This document shows, piece after piece, positions 51,544 through 61,368 of a stretch of DNA of 64,000 bases. The stretch is from Tubulanus polymorphus (taxonomy: Eukaryota > Nemertea > Palaeonemertea > Tubulaniformes > Tubulanidae), in NCBI RefSeq assembly GCF_964204645.1, contig NC_134034.1:4680072-4744071 (forward strand). The letters run 5' to 3'. Both the position numbers and the translations under genes were made by a program. The stretch's first letter is position 1, and every line of letters starts with the position of its first letter. The notes beneath the pieces were generated by a model, which was not told where the DNA came from, did no database searches, and saw only the letters and a program-made list of their open reading frames with translations.

Positions 51544-51791
51544 AGAATAATAGATTTTAAATAAAAAGTATTTAAAAAACAATAACTTCAACTAGCTATC
51601 GAATTCTATTATATTTTTAATATTTTCTTTTCAAAAAGAGAATACTTTATATTTTGAATAGATCCGAATAGAAATTCTTTAAATTCAAATAGCTAGTATC
51701 AGTAGTCAATACTAGAATTCTTTAACTTTAACTAGCTAGTATCATTTTATAATACTTATAATACTATTCTTATTAAATTTCTCTAATATAA
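51544..51791 (+). promoter_or_regulatory. Probable promoter region of the p200-ATPase cluster (unit D)
   Basis: This is the same spacer as in B and C, with AACTAGCTA near 51588, ATAGCTAGTATCAG near 51690, TTTAACTAGCTAGTATC near 51728, and TTTCTCTAATATAAATG at the p200 start. Confidence 0.5.
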
Positions 51792-52394
51792 ATGTCAAAG
51801 AAATCTAATAAGAATAGTATTGATATTGAAAAAACATTAGATGATTTGGGTATTAGTGATAATAAGGATACAGTTGTTTCTAATTCTATTCAAGTTAATA
51901 ACAATATAGATTATGAATACTATTTATATTGTAAGCATCATCTAGAACTATTGATTGCGAGTGGAAAAACTAAAGAGTTTATTGGTAAAACAATAACTTT
52001 TCAAGAATTAGATAATATGAATAAAGAAAAAGTAATAAAATATTTTAAGATTTATGAAGAGTCAAGATTAGCTAGAATAAATGATTCTATTTCAGATGGT
52101 ATTGTCAAATGTTATTCAAAATTATGTAACCAGTTAATACCAATTGATGATGAAAATAAATTATATAATGATTTGAAAAATGACTATTTAGTTATGACTG
52201 AATTACAAAAATGGGTTGGATATGCTTCATTTCAATTAGGATCGGTTATGACATTAATTTCTACTGGCGTCATAAAATTTTCGAACATCAAACCTATGGA
52301 ATATAAATCAGGTAAGAACGAAACAGATGTACTACAACAAAACGTCGAAACAGAAAATGAATCAGAACAAAAATTAACTAAAATAAATGAGTGA
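51792..52394 (+). CDS. p200, uncharacterised protein (unit D)
   Basis: This 200-aa p202 homologue is intact. Residues ~58-85 (GKTKEFIGKTITFQELDN) differ from B and C in a block, while both flanks are nearly identical, so a short patch has been exchanged or has diverged. The hydrophobic stretch near the end is kept. Confidence 0.77.
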   Translation: MSKKSNKNSIDIEKTLDDLGISDNKDTVVSNSIQVNNNIDYEYYLYCKHHLELLIASGKTKEFIGKTITFQELDNMNKEKVIKYFKIYEESRLARINDSISDGIVKCYSKLCNQLIPIDDENKLYNDLKNDYLVMTELQKWVGYASFQLGSVMTLISTGVIKFSNIKPMEYKSGKNETDVLQQNVETENESEQKLTKINE

Positions 52395-52812
52395 TAGCGT
52401 TAAGAAGAAGCCTAGATCCGAGAAACAAATTATATGGGCAAGAGAATTAGGTAAAAGATCATCAGAATTAAAAAAAGCTAAGAAAAAGAAATTAACTGAT
52501 ATAAATGAATCACAGACTTTATCTGATGGTGCCGTACGGCACCCACACGGTGGTATTGATTCAAATAATAATCCATCTAATTCTTCTAATGCTGGAAGTA
52601 ATTATGAATTATATATTACAATTGGATTAGTAACAGTTATTATATTATCTGGTGTAATATATAAATCAAAATTCAAATCTGATGATAAAGATGATTCCAA
52701 TGACAATCGGAAACTTAGTTATCCGTGTACAGACAGTAAACCTATCATACCCGAAAATAAGTCAAATCATAAATCAAATGAAAATAAATCTAAAATATTA
52801 TTAATGGATTAA
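52387..52812 (+). CDS. p141, basic single-pass membrane protein with an inserted GC-rich palindrome (unit D)
   Basis: This 141-aa p132 homologue is intact. Compared with B, 27 extra bases lie at about 52527-52553 after LSD, containing the perfect palindrome GGTGCCGTACGGCACC, much more GC-rich than its surroundings. The insertion keeps the frame and adds nine residues to the linker before the membrane segment. Confidence 0.74.
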   Translation: MSDSVKKKPRSEKQIIWARELGKRSSELKKAKKKKLTDINESQTLSDGAVRHPHGGIDSNNNPSNSSNAGSNYELYITIGLVTVIILSGVIYKSKFKSDDKDDSNDNRKLSYPCTDSKPIIPENKSNHKSNENKSKILLMD

Positions 52813-52815
52813 AAT

Positions 52816-53904
52816 ATGATGAAAAAAGAACAATATTTGAGAGATTTATATTATAACCCAGAAAGTGAAGTATCATATTCAAGTGTTTCGGAATTATGGG
52901 ATAAAATTAAATCTGATAAAGAAAAAATAAAATATAGTGAATTAAAATCATGGTTACAAAATCAACCAACATATCAAATCCACAAGAAAATGGATAAAAA
53001 ATATTTAACAAGAAAAGTTATGGTTTCATATATTGACCAACAATGGCAAGCTGATTTAATTGACATGAAAAACTTAGAAGAATATAACAAAGGATATTTT
53101 TGGATACTAAATGTTATAGATATATTCAGTAGATACGCATGGAGTATCCCGATTAAAAATAAAACTGGAATAGAAGTGACAAATGCTTTTAAATCAATAT
53201 TTAAAGAAGCTATTCCAGATAAGATACAATTTGATGAAGGTAAAGAATTTTATAACAAACATTTCAAAAAACTATTATCTGATAACGATGTAGAATATTT
53301 TTCAACACATTCAGATAAAAAAGCATCTATTATAGAAAGATTTAATAAAACATTGAAATCTAGAATGTGGAAATATTTTACTGCTAATGAAACATATAAA
53401 TATATCGATGTGTTAGATGATTTGGTGAAAGGTTATAATAATTCTAAACATAGTTCTATAAATATGAAACCTATACAAGCTAGAAAAGAAGATAATTCGG
53501 AAATAGTTTGGAATAATTTATATGGTGCGTTTGTTACACATGATTTCGGCGAACCTAAATTTAAAATAGGACAACATGTTAGAATTTCTAAATATCGAAA
53601 AACATTTTATAAAGGTTATACCCCTCATTTTACTGAAGAAATATTTAAAATTAAAAAGATAATATTAACTAAACCATTTGTTTATAAATTAGAAGATCTA
53701 AAAGATGAAGAAATATTAGGTTATTTTTATGAACAAGAATTATCATTAGTACCAAATCCAGATGAAATAGAATACAAAATAGAAAAGGTATTGAAAACAA
53801 AAACTCTTAAAGGAAAAAAGTATTCTTTGGTGAAATATAAAGGATATGATGATAAATTTAATGAATGGATTTTATCTAGTAAAATTAAAAGAATAAATGA
53901 ATAA
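52816..53904 (+). CDS. Polinton-type integrase with chromodomain (unit D)
   Basis: This 362-aa protein is intact, with QADLIDM, QFDEGKEF, IIERFNKTLK and the C-terminal chromodomain present. Two Met codons are adjacent; the second (52819) corresponds to the start in B. Three residues fewer than B near residue 205. The stop overlaps the ATPase start. Confidence 0.93.
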   Translation: MMKKEQYLRDLYYNPESEVSYSSVSELWDKIKSDKEKIKYSELKSWLQNQPTYQIHKKMDKKYLTRKVMVSYIDQQWQADLIDMKNLEEYNKGYFWILNVIDIFSRYAWSIPIKNKTGIEVTNAFKSIFKEAIPDKIQFDEGKEFYNKHFKKLLSDNDVEYFSTHSDKKASIIERFNKTLKSRMWKYFTANETYKYIDVLDDLVKGYNNSKHSSINMKPIQARKEDNSEIVWNNLYGAFVTHDFGEPKFKIGQHVRISKYRKTFYKGYTPHFTEEIFKIKKIILTKPFVYKLEDLKDEEILGYFYEQELSLVPNPDEIEYKIEKVLKTKTLKGKKYSLVKYKGYDDKFNEWILSSKIKRINE

Positions 53905-54511
53905 AGATTTGTTTATATTTGAACCACATAATATGTTAGTTACTGGAGTTACAAATTGTGGTAAAACACACTTCATATTATATTTATTAGAAACTATTTA
54001 TAAAAATCATTTTGATAATATAATATTATTCTGCCCAACTTATGAAATGAATGAAACGTATAATAGAGATATAGTTTTTAAAGATAAAAAGTTTATTATA
54101 TTAAATTCTAAAACAGTAAAAGATAATTTAGATAATTGTATTAAAATTGCATTAGATATTTATAAAGGATCTAATACATTATTTATTATTGATGATTGCG
54201 CAAATTTACATGATTCTAAAATTAGAGAAAGTGAGTTATGTTATTTAGCTTTCTCTGGTAGACATTTTGGGATAACAACATGGGTTTTAAATCAGAAATA
54301 TAATTCAATTGTGAAAGATTTTAGAGAGAATATAAGATTTCTAGTTTTATTTTATAACAAAGATAAAAAATCTATGCAACAATCATTGGAAGAAAATCAA
54401 ATTATACCTACTGAATTACATGATGAATATATGAATAAATTAAAGAATAATAAAGGTTCAAAATTATTAATGAGATTACAATTTCCCTATGAATATAAAT
54501 TTATAAAATAA
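53897..54511 (+). CDS. FtsK/A32-like packaging ATPase (unit D)
   Basis: This 204-aa protein is intact, with Walker A GVTNCGKT and Walker B TLFIIDDC. It differs at several residues from B and C (VFKDKKFIILNSKTV). It converges with p343 across a mirrored repeat. Confidence 0.92.
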   Translation: MNKDLFIFEPHNMLVTGVTNCGKTHFILYLLETIYKNHFDNIILFCPTYEMNETYNRDIVFKDKKFIILNSKTVKDNLDNCIKIALDIYKGSNTLFIIDDCANLHDSKIRESELCYLAFSGRHFGITTWVLNQKYNSIVKDFRENIRFLVLFYNKDKKSMQQSLEENQIIPTELHDEYMNKLKNNKGSKLLMRLQFPYEYKFIK

Positions 54512-54526
54512 AATCCTAATTCAAAA

Positions 54527-54906
54527 TATTATAGAATTCACTGTATACTAATGGATGAATGGATGAGTTGGATGAATTGGATGAATTGGATGAGTGGATG
54601 AATGGATGAGTGTAATAATATATAATTTACATATGTTTTTTTATTTTTTAAACAGTAAGAGTTTGATTTGAAGTTATTTTATCAATTTTATACTATATTT
54701 AAATATTATTTTAATAATATATATATATTGTGTTAAATTTAATAAAGAATATAAATATTATATTTATACTCATACTATTCTTCCAATTTATGTGTTAAAA
54801 AGTAAAATATATATATTATTATACTCATCTACTCTTCCACTCATCCAACTCATCCAACTCTTCCAACTCATCCATTCATCCATCAATATACAGTGAATTC
54901 TATAAT
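54527..54906. repeat. Inverted repeat with TGGATGAA minisatellite between convergent genes (unit D)
   Basis: The left arm about 54527-54605 (ATTATAGAATTCACTGTATA, then TGGATGAATGGATGAGT units) pairs with the right arm about 54830-54906 as its reverse complement. The 225-bp loop is AT-only in character. It could act as a two-way transcription end. Units B and C have unrelated repeats at this position. Confidence 0.8.
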
Positions 54907-54910
54907 CTTT

Positions 54911-55942
54911 TTAATTTTCATTTTCATATTTTTCTTTAAGCTTATTGTATTCTAAATATATATCCCTTTGCATTTTCTTTGGTATAATTCCTAAATAATT
55001 CTCGAGTTTATATTTATTGAATGTTTTTCTTGAAAATATTTTTGGAATATAATTTTCGATTTCAGTTTTAGATGGATGTTTATTTAAAAATTCTCTAAAA
55101 TCATCATATTTAAGTTCAAATAAGTTCATTGCATAAGTAACATTTGGTTTAAAGTTATCTAACTTTTTCAATATGGTAACTATATCATTACTCAATAAAT
55201 AATCTATAAATGTTTTTCTATACCACCGATAATCTAATATATTCTTTTTATTAAATTTTGGATTTATAACTGTTGGATTTTCTATTACATTATCTGTACC
55301 AATATGTTTAATTGAGTATTTATGATTCAATTGTTTATCATATATTACATGTTCTTTACATTTTTCACACCAAGATTTAAATACTTGTATTGCATGGGCT
55401 GAATCATTTCCACCTTTTGTTTTTAATTTATAATGTTTTGCCCAATTAGCCTTTGTTATACATTCATTACAGAAGGCACAATAATTCTGATCCTCTTTGC
55501 ATTTATCTTTATATATATTGGCATATGTTTTTACTAATTGTAAAATATGTTCATCTTTTTTGATGTGTAATAAATAATCATTATAATTATCAAAATCTTC
55601 TTCACAATACATACATCTGATGTTATCTTTTGGTTGAACATTTGATTTTTCTATTTTAGGTTCAATATTATATTCTATTTTTGTTTCAATCTTATCATCA
55701 TTCGATGTAGAAGGTATAACATTATCTTCTATTTTAGATTCAATATCATTCTTATCTTCTATTTTAGGTTCAATATTATCTTCTATTTTTGTTTCAATAT
55801 TCTTATCTATTTTACTTATTCTATATTTGAATTGATTAATGTAATCTCCAAAATACTTACTGTATTCATCATAAGGTAATATATAATATATATCTGATAT
55901 CATTTCACTTGGAGATTGTATTTCATATATTCCATCTTCCAT
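54911..55942 (-). CDS. p343, multi-zinc-finger protein replacing p296 (unit D)
   Basis: This 343-aa protein is intact. After a ~60-residue N-terminus come imperfect repeats of a DNIEPKIED type (about 50-105) and one VIPSTSN, the only clear link to p296. Three Cys/His clusters follow: CMYCEEDF...H...H (about 122-145), CAFCNECITKANWAKH (about 163-180) and CEKCKEHVIYDKQLNH (about 200-216). The last ~120 residues are basic and helical. It probably binds nucleic acid. It occupies the same locus as p296 but is largely a different protein, a gene replacement at the convergence point. Confidence 0.75.
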   Translation of the reverse strand: MEDGIYEIQSPSEMISDIYYILPYDEYSKYFGDYINQFKYRISKIDKNIETKIEDNIEPKIEDKNDIESKIEDNVIPSTSNDDKIETKIEYNIEPKIEKSNVQPKDNIRCMYCEEDFDNYNDYLLHIKKDEHILQLVKTYANIYKDKCKEDQNYCAFCNECITKANWAKHYKLKTKGGNDSAHAIQVFKSWCEKCKEHVIYDKQLNHKYSIKHIGTDNVIENPTVINPKFNKKNILDYRWYRKTFIDYLLSNDIVTILKKLDNFKPNVTYAMNLFELKYDDFREFLNKHPSKTEIENYIPKIFSRKTFNKYKLENYLGIIPKKMQRDIYLEYNKLKEKYENEN

Positions 55943-55973
55943 TTAATATATATATTTTATTAAAGTTAAAATT

Positions 55974-57221
55974 TTAATACATAACACTATCTAATTGTGA
56001 ATTTACAATATTTAATTGTGCGTCAGATATAATATAAATGTGCATTTTAAAATTTTTGATTCCTTTATTCTTTGTCATGAATAATTGTATTCCATCTTTA
56101 GTGTTTTGTAATTTTTTTCCAGAACCATGTAATGAATTATCTTCAGTTGTTCTAAAATCTAACCATAATGCATATTTATTACCGGTATAATAATCAATTT
56201 GATTAATGTTACAATTTTCAAATGATTTTATTTTTTCATTCATAAAATGTTTTTTAATTTCTACCCATTGATCAATCATTCTCATTCCTTGACAAAATAT
56301 TTTATTTGCTATACCTTCGATAGTTATTTCTACTTTTGTTATTTCAGGATTATAATAATTGTCAACATTTATTGCGCCATTAGTATACGTTCCAATAGTA
56401 AAAAATATTAATATACCTTTAATAGATCTTCTAGGAAAGTTAATATTCTCATTAATTATTTCATCATTTGCATTAATAGTTACAGTTTTAAATTTATCAA
56501 TATAATCATATAATAATGAAAACCCTTGATTGTATTGAGTTTGAATTATACTTGAAATATTTTCATCAGTTACTGTATCATATTCTAAACATATATTCGA
56601 TAATTTATAACTCATATCTTTATTAACGCTAGATAATACAATTTCATTTACAGGAGCAAATGTTATTTCAAATATAACGTCTTCTTGAATTGCGTATTTA
56701 TATAAAGGTGCATTATTATTTATCAATTCAAAGTCTAATGGAATTTTATATTTACTTCCATATATACTTTTTATCAATTTATCTACATCATTAGTTAATA
56801 TTGCGCTATTAGCTTCTGATCTTAATTTATTTTGGTTTTCTGATTGAATACCCTGAAATATCATATTATTTCTATTTTCTTTAGTTAACCATAAATCTTT
56901 ATAATGCATAAATAAATTATAATCATCTAATGAGAAAACTGTTTCTGGACCAATCTTTATTGTTAACTTTTTAATCAAATATCTTCCAACATTATCAACG
57001 ACATAATTATTATTATTACCGATTACTTTTATATCGGCTGATAAATAAATACTGTTTGGAACATAAAAAGTATTTTGTGTTAATCGAGGAATCCTCACAT
57101 ATAAAGTTTCATCGGGATTAATATTTGAAGGGTTATGAGTAATTATATGATGTGATCTTTCTGCTTTAATAGCATTAGATATTCTAGAAATCTTGGAAGG
57201 ACTTATATAACTCCCACTCAT
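55974..57221 (-). CDS. Candidate major capsid protein (unit D)
   Basis: This 415-aa protein is intact and differs from unit C by scattered substitutions over its whole length (for example SEANSAILTNDVDKLIKS in a short variable patch near residue 137). The full length kept in two units despite damage elsewhere fits a structural protein under constraint. Confidence 0.65.
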   Translation of the reverse strand: MSGSYISPSKISRISNAIKAERSHHIITHNPSNINPDETLYVRIPRLTQNTFYVPNSIYLSADIKVIGNNNNYVVDNVGRYLIKKLTIKIGPETVFSLDDYNLFMHYKDLWLTKENRNNMIFQGIQSENQNKLRSEANSAILTNDVDKLIKSIYGSKYKIPLDFELINNNAPLYKYAIQEDVIFEITFAPVNEIVLSSVNKDMSYKLSNICLEYDTVTDENISSIIQTQYNQGFSLLYDYIDKFKTVTINANDEIINENINFPRRSIKGILIFFTIGTYTNGAINVDNYYNPEITKVEITIEGIANKIFCQGMRMIDQWVEIKKHFMNEKIKSFENCNINQIDYYTGNKYALWLDFRTTEDNSLHGSGKKLQNTKDGIQLFMTKNKGIKNFKMHIYIISDAQLNIVNSQLDSVMY

Positions 57222-57243
57222 TTATTTAACAAAAAAAATTAAT
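57222..57243 (-). promoter_or_regulatory. Late-type start motif before the capsid gene (unit D)
   Basis: Read on the - strand, AATTTTTTTTGTTAAATAAATG leads into the ATG. It is identical in layout to the motif before p140. Confidence 0.45.
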
Positions 57244-57350
57244 TATTTATTTTTTGATACAATGGTTTACTTGATATTTTTTGATATCATGGTTTACTTG
57301 ATATTTTTTGATATCATGGTTTACTTGATATTTTTTGATATCATATTTAC
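57244..57350. repeat. 27-bp tandem repeat between p574 and the capsid gene (unit D)
   Basis: About three and a half copies of TGGTTTACTTGATATTTTTTGATATCA-like units (unit given in parts: TGGTTTACTTGATAT, TTTTTGATATCA). The innermost copy overlaps the last codons and stop of p574. Confidence 0.82.
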
Positions 57351-59045
57351 TAACCCAAAAATAATAGCACTTACAACTGTAATTAAAAATAAAATAATAT
57401 GTTCAGCAGCAAAGTTAAGAATATTCCCAGCAGATTTCAATATAAAACCAACAATTGAAGCAATAACTCCTGGCAATGCTGCAGCAGATTTTTTAGATAG
57501 TTCCCATAAATATTTTGCTAATTTCTTTAAACCATCCTTAACTTTATCTTGTATAGAATTATTACCTGGAGGTTTATCTGGTTTATTGGGAGTGGGAGTA
57601 GGAGTAGATTTCAAAGCATTTGATATTGCTAAACCAATTGTTGTAAATAACATAGTAACAGCTGTTAGAATTGAAAGAATTGTTATTCCTTCTAATTTAA
57701 ATAATAACTTTATTCTGTCTTTTAATGATATTTCAGAATCTGGTTTTATCAACAAATCTTTAAAAATAACTTTTAATTTTTTAATATGATTAAGATCATA
57801 TGATTTTAATAATGTATCTCTTTCTTTTTCCTGTAATTCTTTGTTATATTTTAAATCATCTATTTCTTTTTCTAAAGCTAACTTTCTGCTTTCATAATCA
57901 GCTTCCTCGATTAATTGAAGATCTCTATTTAATTCTAATTGTTTTAATTCTTCATTTGCATTAGTTAATTCTTTTTCTAACATGGTTATTTTAGAAAATC
58001 TCATCTTAATATTAGCAATTTCACCAGCTGATTCTTGCATACCTTTAATTTCTCTACGTGTTTTTTCAGGAAATGCTTCTAATTCTTCATCAGTTAAATC
58101 AAGTAATCCTTTTTTTAGTAAAGATTGTATTCGATTTATTCCAGTTTCAGAACCAGATGTATCTGATATACTATTCATCAGTTCTTCTGAATCTCTTAAT
58201 CTATCAATTTGTTTTTCAAATGTTAATTGTAATTGACTTGAATCATTATCAATTTGTTGAGTGTCTCTTCTCGATGTTTCTGGTGTTGAATTTCTTAATT
58301 TATCTAATCGATGTGCAAAATCTTCATCAGTTTCTGGATCAACATCAGTAGGATTTGGATTTGGATTTTTAAATGGTGAATATTTGTTTATATCAATATT
58401 AGGAATTGGTTCTTCTTCATTTATTCTATCGATTGCATTCCATATAATTCTGAGAAATTCTCTACCACCTTTTGAACCTTCAATTGTAGATAATGCTCGC
58501 ATTCCAGGTTCAAAAATATTTTCTTGACCCATTCTAGATAATTGAATTGATACGGTATTCCTATTTAATTCAAGATTATAATACCATGCATCATTTTTAA
58601 ATTCTAAATTATTAGTGAAATATGGGTCATCTTTAAAAATTTGTTCTACAACATCTTCAGTATCAATTTCATCTATTACAATTTTTGGTAATAATTCGTT
58701 AACAATTGTATCTGTTACTCTAGATTTCATTCTATATAATTCCATAGGTTTATCAGGATATTTTTCTTGTTGTTTTACTAATACATTCATAAATTCTTTT
58801 CTTTCTGTTCTAGTTGAAATTCTACCACTTTCAGGAGCTTCTAAATATTTATTTAATTTTTCACGTACTTCGGCATTAATTCCATCATCATCATAATCAT
58901 CATCTTCACCTAAATAAGTATTATATGCTGATTCACTACCATCATCAATATTAGCACCTGCATCATTATAATCATCATCAATATATCCTTCATTATCATT
59001 TCCCATGTCATCCAATGGAATATCTTCTCCACCTTCTACATCCAT
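57321..59045 (-). CDS. p574, long coiled-coil protein with C-terminal membrane segments (unit D)
   Basis: This 574-aa counterpart of p525 is intact. Residues 1-20 and everything from about residue 250 on match unit B closely. The region between (about 25-245) is unrelated or very distant in sequence and about 50 residues longer. The C-terminus has the same Pro-rich linker and hydrophobic pairs. This is a clear mosaic gene. Confidence 0.78.
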   Translation of the reverse strand: MDVEGGEDIPLDDMGNDNEGYIDDDYNDAGANIDDGSESAYNTYLGEDDDYDDDGINAEVREKLNKYLEAPESGRISTRTERKEFMNVLVKQQEKYPDKPMELYRMKSRVTDTIVNELLPKIVIDEIDTEDVVEQIFKDDPYFTNNLEFKNDAWYYNLELNRNTVSIQLSRMGQENIFEPGMRALSTIEGSKGGREFLRIIWNAIDRINEEEPIPNIDINKYSPFKNPNPNPTDVDPETDEDFAHRLDKLRNSTPETSRRDTQQIDNDSSQLQLTFEKQIDRLRDSEELMNSISDTSGSETGINRIQSLLKKGLLDLTDEELEAFPEKTRREIKGMQESAGEIANIKMRFSKITMLEKELTNANEELKQLELNRDLQLIEEADYESRKLALEKEIDDLKYNKELQEKERDTLLKSYDLNHIKKLKVIFKDLLIKPDSEISLKDRIKLLFKLEGITILSILTAVTMLFTTIGLAISNALKSTPTPTPNKPDKPPGNNSIQDKVKDGLKKLAKYLWELSKKSAAALPGVIASIVGFILKSAGNILNFAAEHIILFLITVVSAIIFGLVNMISKNIK

Positions 59046-59061
59046 TTACATAATAAAAAAA

Positions 59062-60450
59062 TTAAAATTTAAAATATAATATTCCTCCGATTACAATTCC
59101 TATACAAGTTATAGCTAATTTAGTATTTTCATGGGATTTATTATCATCATTTAGTTTAATTATATCATGTTGAATTTTATCAGTTTTAATATTTTCTGAT
59201 GTATTATAATCTTTTATTTTGGAATCATTAACCAATTTAATATTCTTAGTTTTAGTTTCAGTTGATTGAATATGTTTTTTATTTTTTTCACCTTCCATTA
59301 ATTTTGGAGCAGTAATAATCTTTTTATTTATATCATTCAATCCAAATGAATTATTTATTGTTGCAGTTTTAATTAGATTATTATAACCAATTATATTTCC
59401 CATCTTTAATACTAAATCATTAGAAATAATTAATAGATTAGGGCCTATACAATAATTTAGTCTTACATGAGATTTATCTAAATAATTTTGATATCTTATA
59501 ATGTTTTCTGGAATCGATCTATTTTTATCATTATGTATGGAATCTTCAAATAAAACTTTAAATTGTTTTTGTGTATCGAATGATGTATTCAAATTTCCAA
59601 TTATTGGTGATCTTGTTTCAACTTGCGCACCTAAAATACATATCAAATAAGTTCTAATAGATTGATTTATTCTTTCTATACCTGATTTAGTAAAACCTTC
59701 ACTATTTTCTAAAATAAAATAAACCCAACCATTATTGTTTTCTTGTTTTAAATTATCATAAAATTTCGGTAATTTATTAAAATTTAATGTTTCTAAATCC
59801 TTTGTTTCTATTTTACCATAACCTAATTTATTATTATAGATATTATAAAAACTATTAGATGGTATGGGAAGTGCACAATATTCTGCAATCTTTCTAGGGC
59901 AAGGAAGTGATCTTATTGTTCCAATTTTTGTTCTAAAATCAGAATTATTTATATCTATATTAAATTCATTGCAAATTTTATAAAACTTAGATACATTAAT
60001 ATTATTATCTAATTCTTTAAAATATCTTGATCCTGGTAAAGCGCACTCTAATTCATTTAATATTATTCTGATTTGAAAGTATGTATGAAATCTAAATAAA
60101 CTTTGAATTAATTTATATTTAGAATTATTCAAATGATCATTCCAACTAATTCCACATCCTGTTGTTGCACAATAAACAGCAAAATTTAATTGATTCTGCC
60201 AATACTTCATATTAGATTTTAATAACCATTGTTTTTCATCTTTCAATTTTTTAAAATTAATTAAATATACATGAAATATATTTTCCATCTTTGCATTAAA
60301 ATTATTAGTTTCAGTAACATAAATATATAAATCAATTAATGAATCTAAAACTTCATTTCTATATGTAATATCTTTATTAAAATCTATTGCTGGAATATTA
60401 TATTTAATTGATTTATTATATTGGAAAGCTTTTGGAAAACTATCTACCAT
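59062..60450 (-). CDS. p462, candidate minor virion protein (unit D)
   Basis: This 462-aa homologue of p458 is intact, including FAVYCATTGCGISW and the C-terminal anchor. It has four more residues than B in the linker (ENIKTDKIQ region). Confidence 0.75.
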   Translation of the reverse strand: MVDSFPKAFQYNKSIKYNIPAIDFNKDITYRNEVLDSLIDLYIYVTETNNFNAKMENIFHVYLINFKKLKDEKQWLLKSNMKYWQNQLNFAVYCATTGCGISWNDHLNNSKYKLIQSLFRFHTYFQIRIILNELECALPGSRYFKELDNNINVSKFYKICNEFNIDINNSDFRTKIGTIRSLPCPRKIAEYCALPIPSNSFYNIYNNKLGYGKIETKDLETLNFNKLPKFYDNLKQENNNGWVYFILENSEGFTKSGIERINQSIRTYLICILGAQVETRSPIIGNLNTSFDTQKQFKVLFEDSIHNDKNRSIPENIIRYQNYLDKSHVRLNYCIGPNLLIISNDLVLKMGNIIGYNNLIKTATINNSFGLNDINKKIITAPKLMEGEKNKKHIQSTETKTKNIKLVNDSKIKDYNTSENIKTDKIQHDIIKLNDDNKSHENTKLAITCIGIVIGGILYFKF

Positions 60451-60467
60451 TTATATAATTAAAAAAA

Positions 60468-60902
60468 TTAATAATTTATTAATTCTTTTAATAATTTATC
60501 TTGTTCTTCAACTGTTATATGACCATTTAAACTTATTATATAATCTAGTGTGTTCTTTAATTTATTAATTTCTTTTATATTAGTTTTAATTTTTTCTTTA
60601 TTACTTTTTATATTTAATTTTGAACTTATACCAGTTAAAACACTTGAACTTAATCCTAATACACCAATTGATATAGCTAAAGGTGTTAATGGGCTGAATA
60701 TTGCTAGAAATGTTATTACAGAACTAATTGTAACCGAACCACTTATAATCAAATAATATATAATTTTACTTTTTAGATATTTTTTCTTTTTTATCTTTAA
60801 GTCACTTTCAAATTCTAATATTTGTTTTTCTAAATATGTTTTTAATTTAGTTTTATTTATATCATGAGGAATAATATCAATACTATCAACTTTATCTTCC
60901 AT
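60468..60902 (-). CDS. p144, two-pass membrane protein (unit D)
   Basis: This 144-aa copy is intact and almost identical to unit B. The upstream T-run is reduced here (AATTTCTATTCTAAATAAATGG), a natural exception to the start motif. Confidence 0.75.
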   Translation of the reverse strand: MEDKVDSIDIIPHDINKTKLKTYLEKQILEFESDLKIKKKKYLKSKIIYYLIISGSVTISSVITFLAIFSPLTPLAISIGVLGLSSSVLTGISSKLNIKSNKEKIKTNIKEINKLKNTLDYIISLNGHITVEEQDKLLKELINY

Positions 60903-60921
60903 TTATTTAGAATAGAAATTA

Positions 60922-61344
60922 CTAATTAGTAAACTTATAAGCAACAAATATAACAATAACAGTTCCACCTAAAATCCATATTATTTCATATTTCTGTTGT
61001 TCTTTACTTGGGGTATAATAATCTGATAATTTAGGTTTGTATAGATGTAATTTTTCTTTATTTGTTACTGCGTTATATAAACTCATTGCATCATCAACTG
61101 ATTGAAAATCTCTATGTGAAATCTTCTGATCATATAATTCTTTATTCATGTAATCCATATAGTTTTGTCTCTTTTCTCTATATTCTTCTGCAGCTTTATT
61201 GTATTTCTCTAACGCTAAGTTATGTCTTCTTTGTTCTCCTAATGAACTATTTTTATCAATATGTTTAAATAAATAACCACCACCAGTAAATGCTAAAGCG
61301 TTAACAATTGCCGATCCTATAATAGTTATAATTGCAGAAGCCAT
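60922..61344 (-). CDS. p140 (unit D)
   Basis: This 140-aa copy is intact, with a handful of substitutions relative to B. Both hydrophobic ends are present. Confidence 0.77.
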   Translation of the reverse strand: MASAIITIIGSAIVNALAFTGGGYLFKHIDKNSSLGEQRRHNLALEKYNKAAEEYREKRQNYMDYMNKELYDQKISHRDFQSVDDAMSLYNAVTNKEKLHLYKPKLSDYYTPSKEQQKYEIIWILGGTVIVIFVAYKFTN

Positions 61345-61368
61345 TTATTTAACAAAAAAATTATGCAT

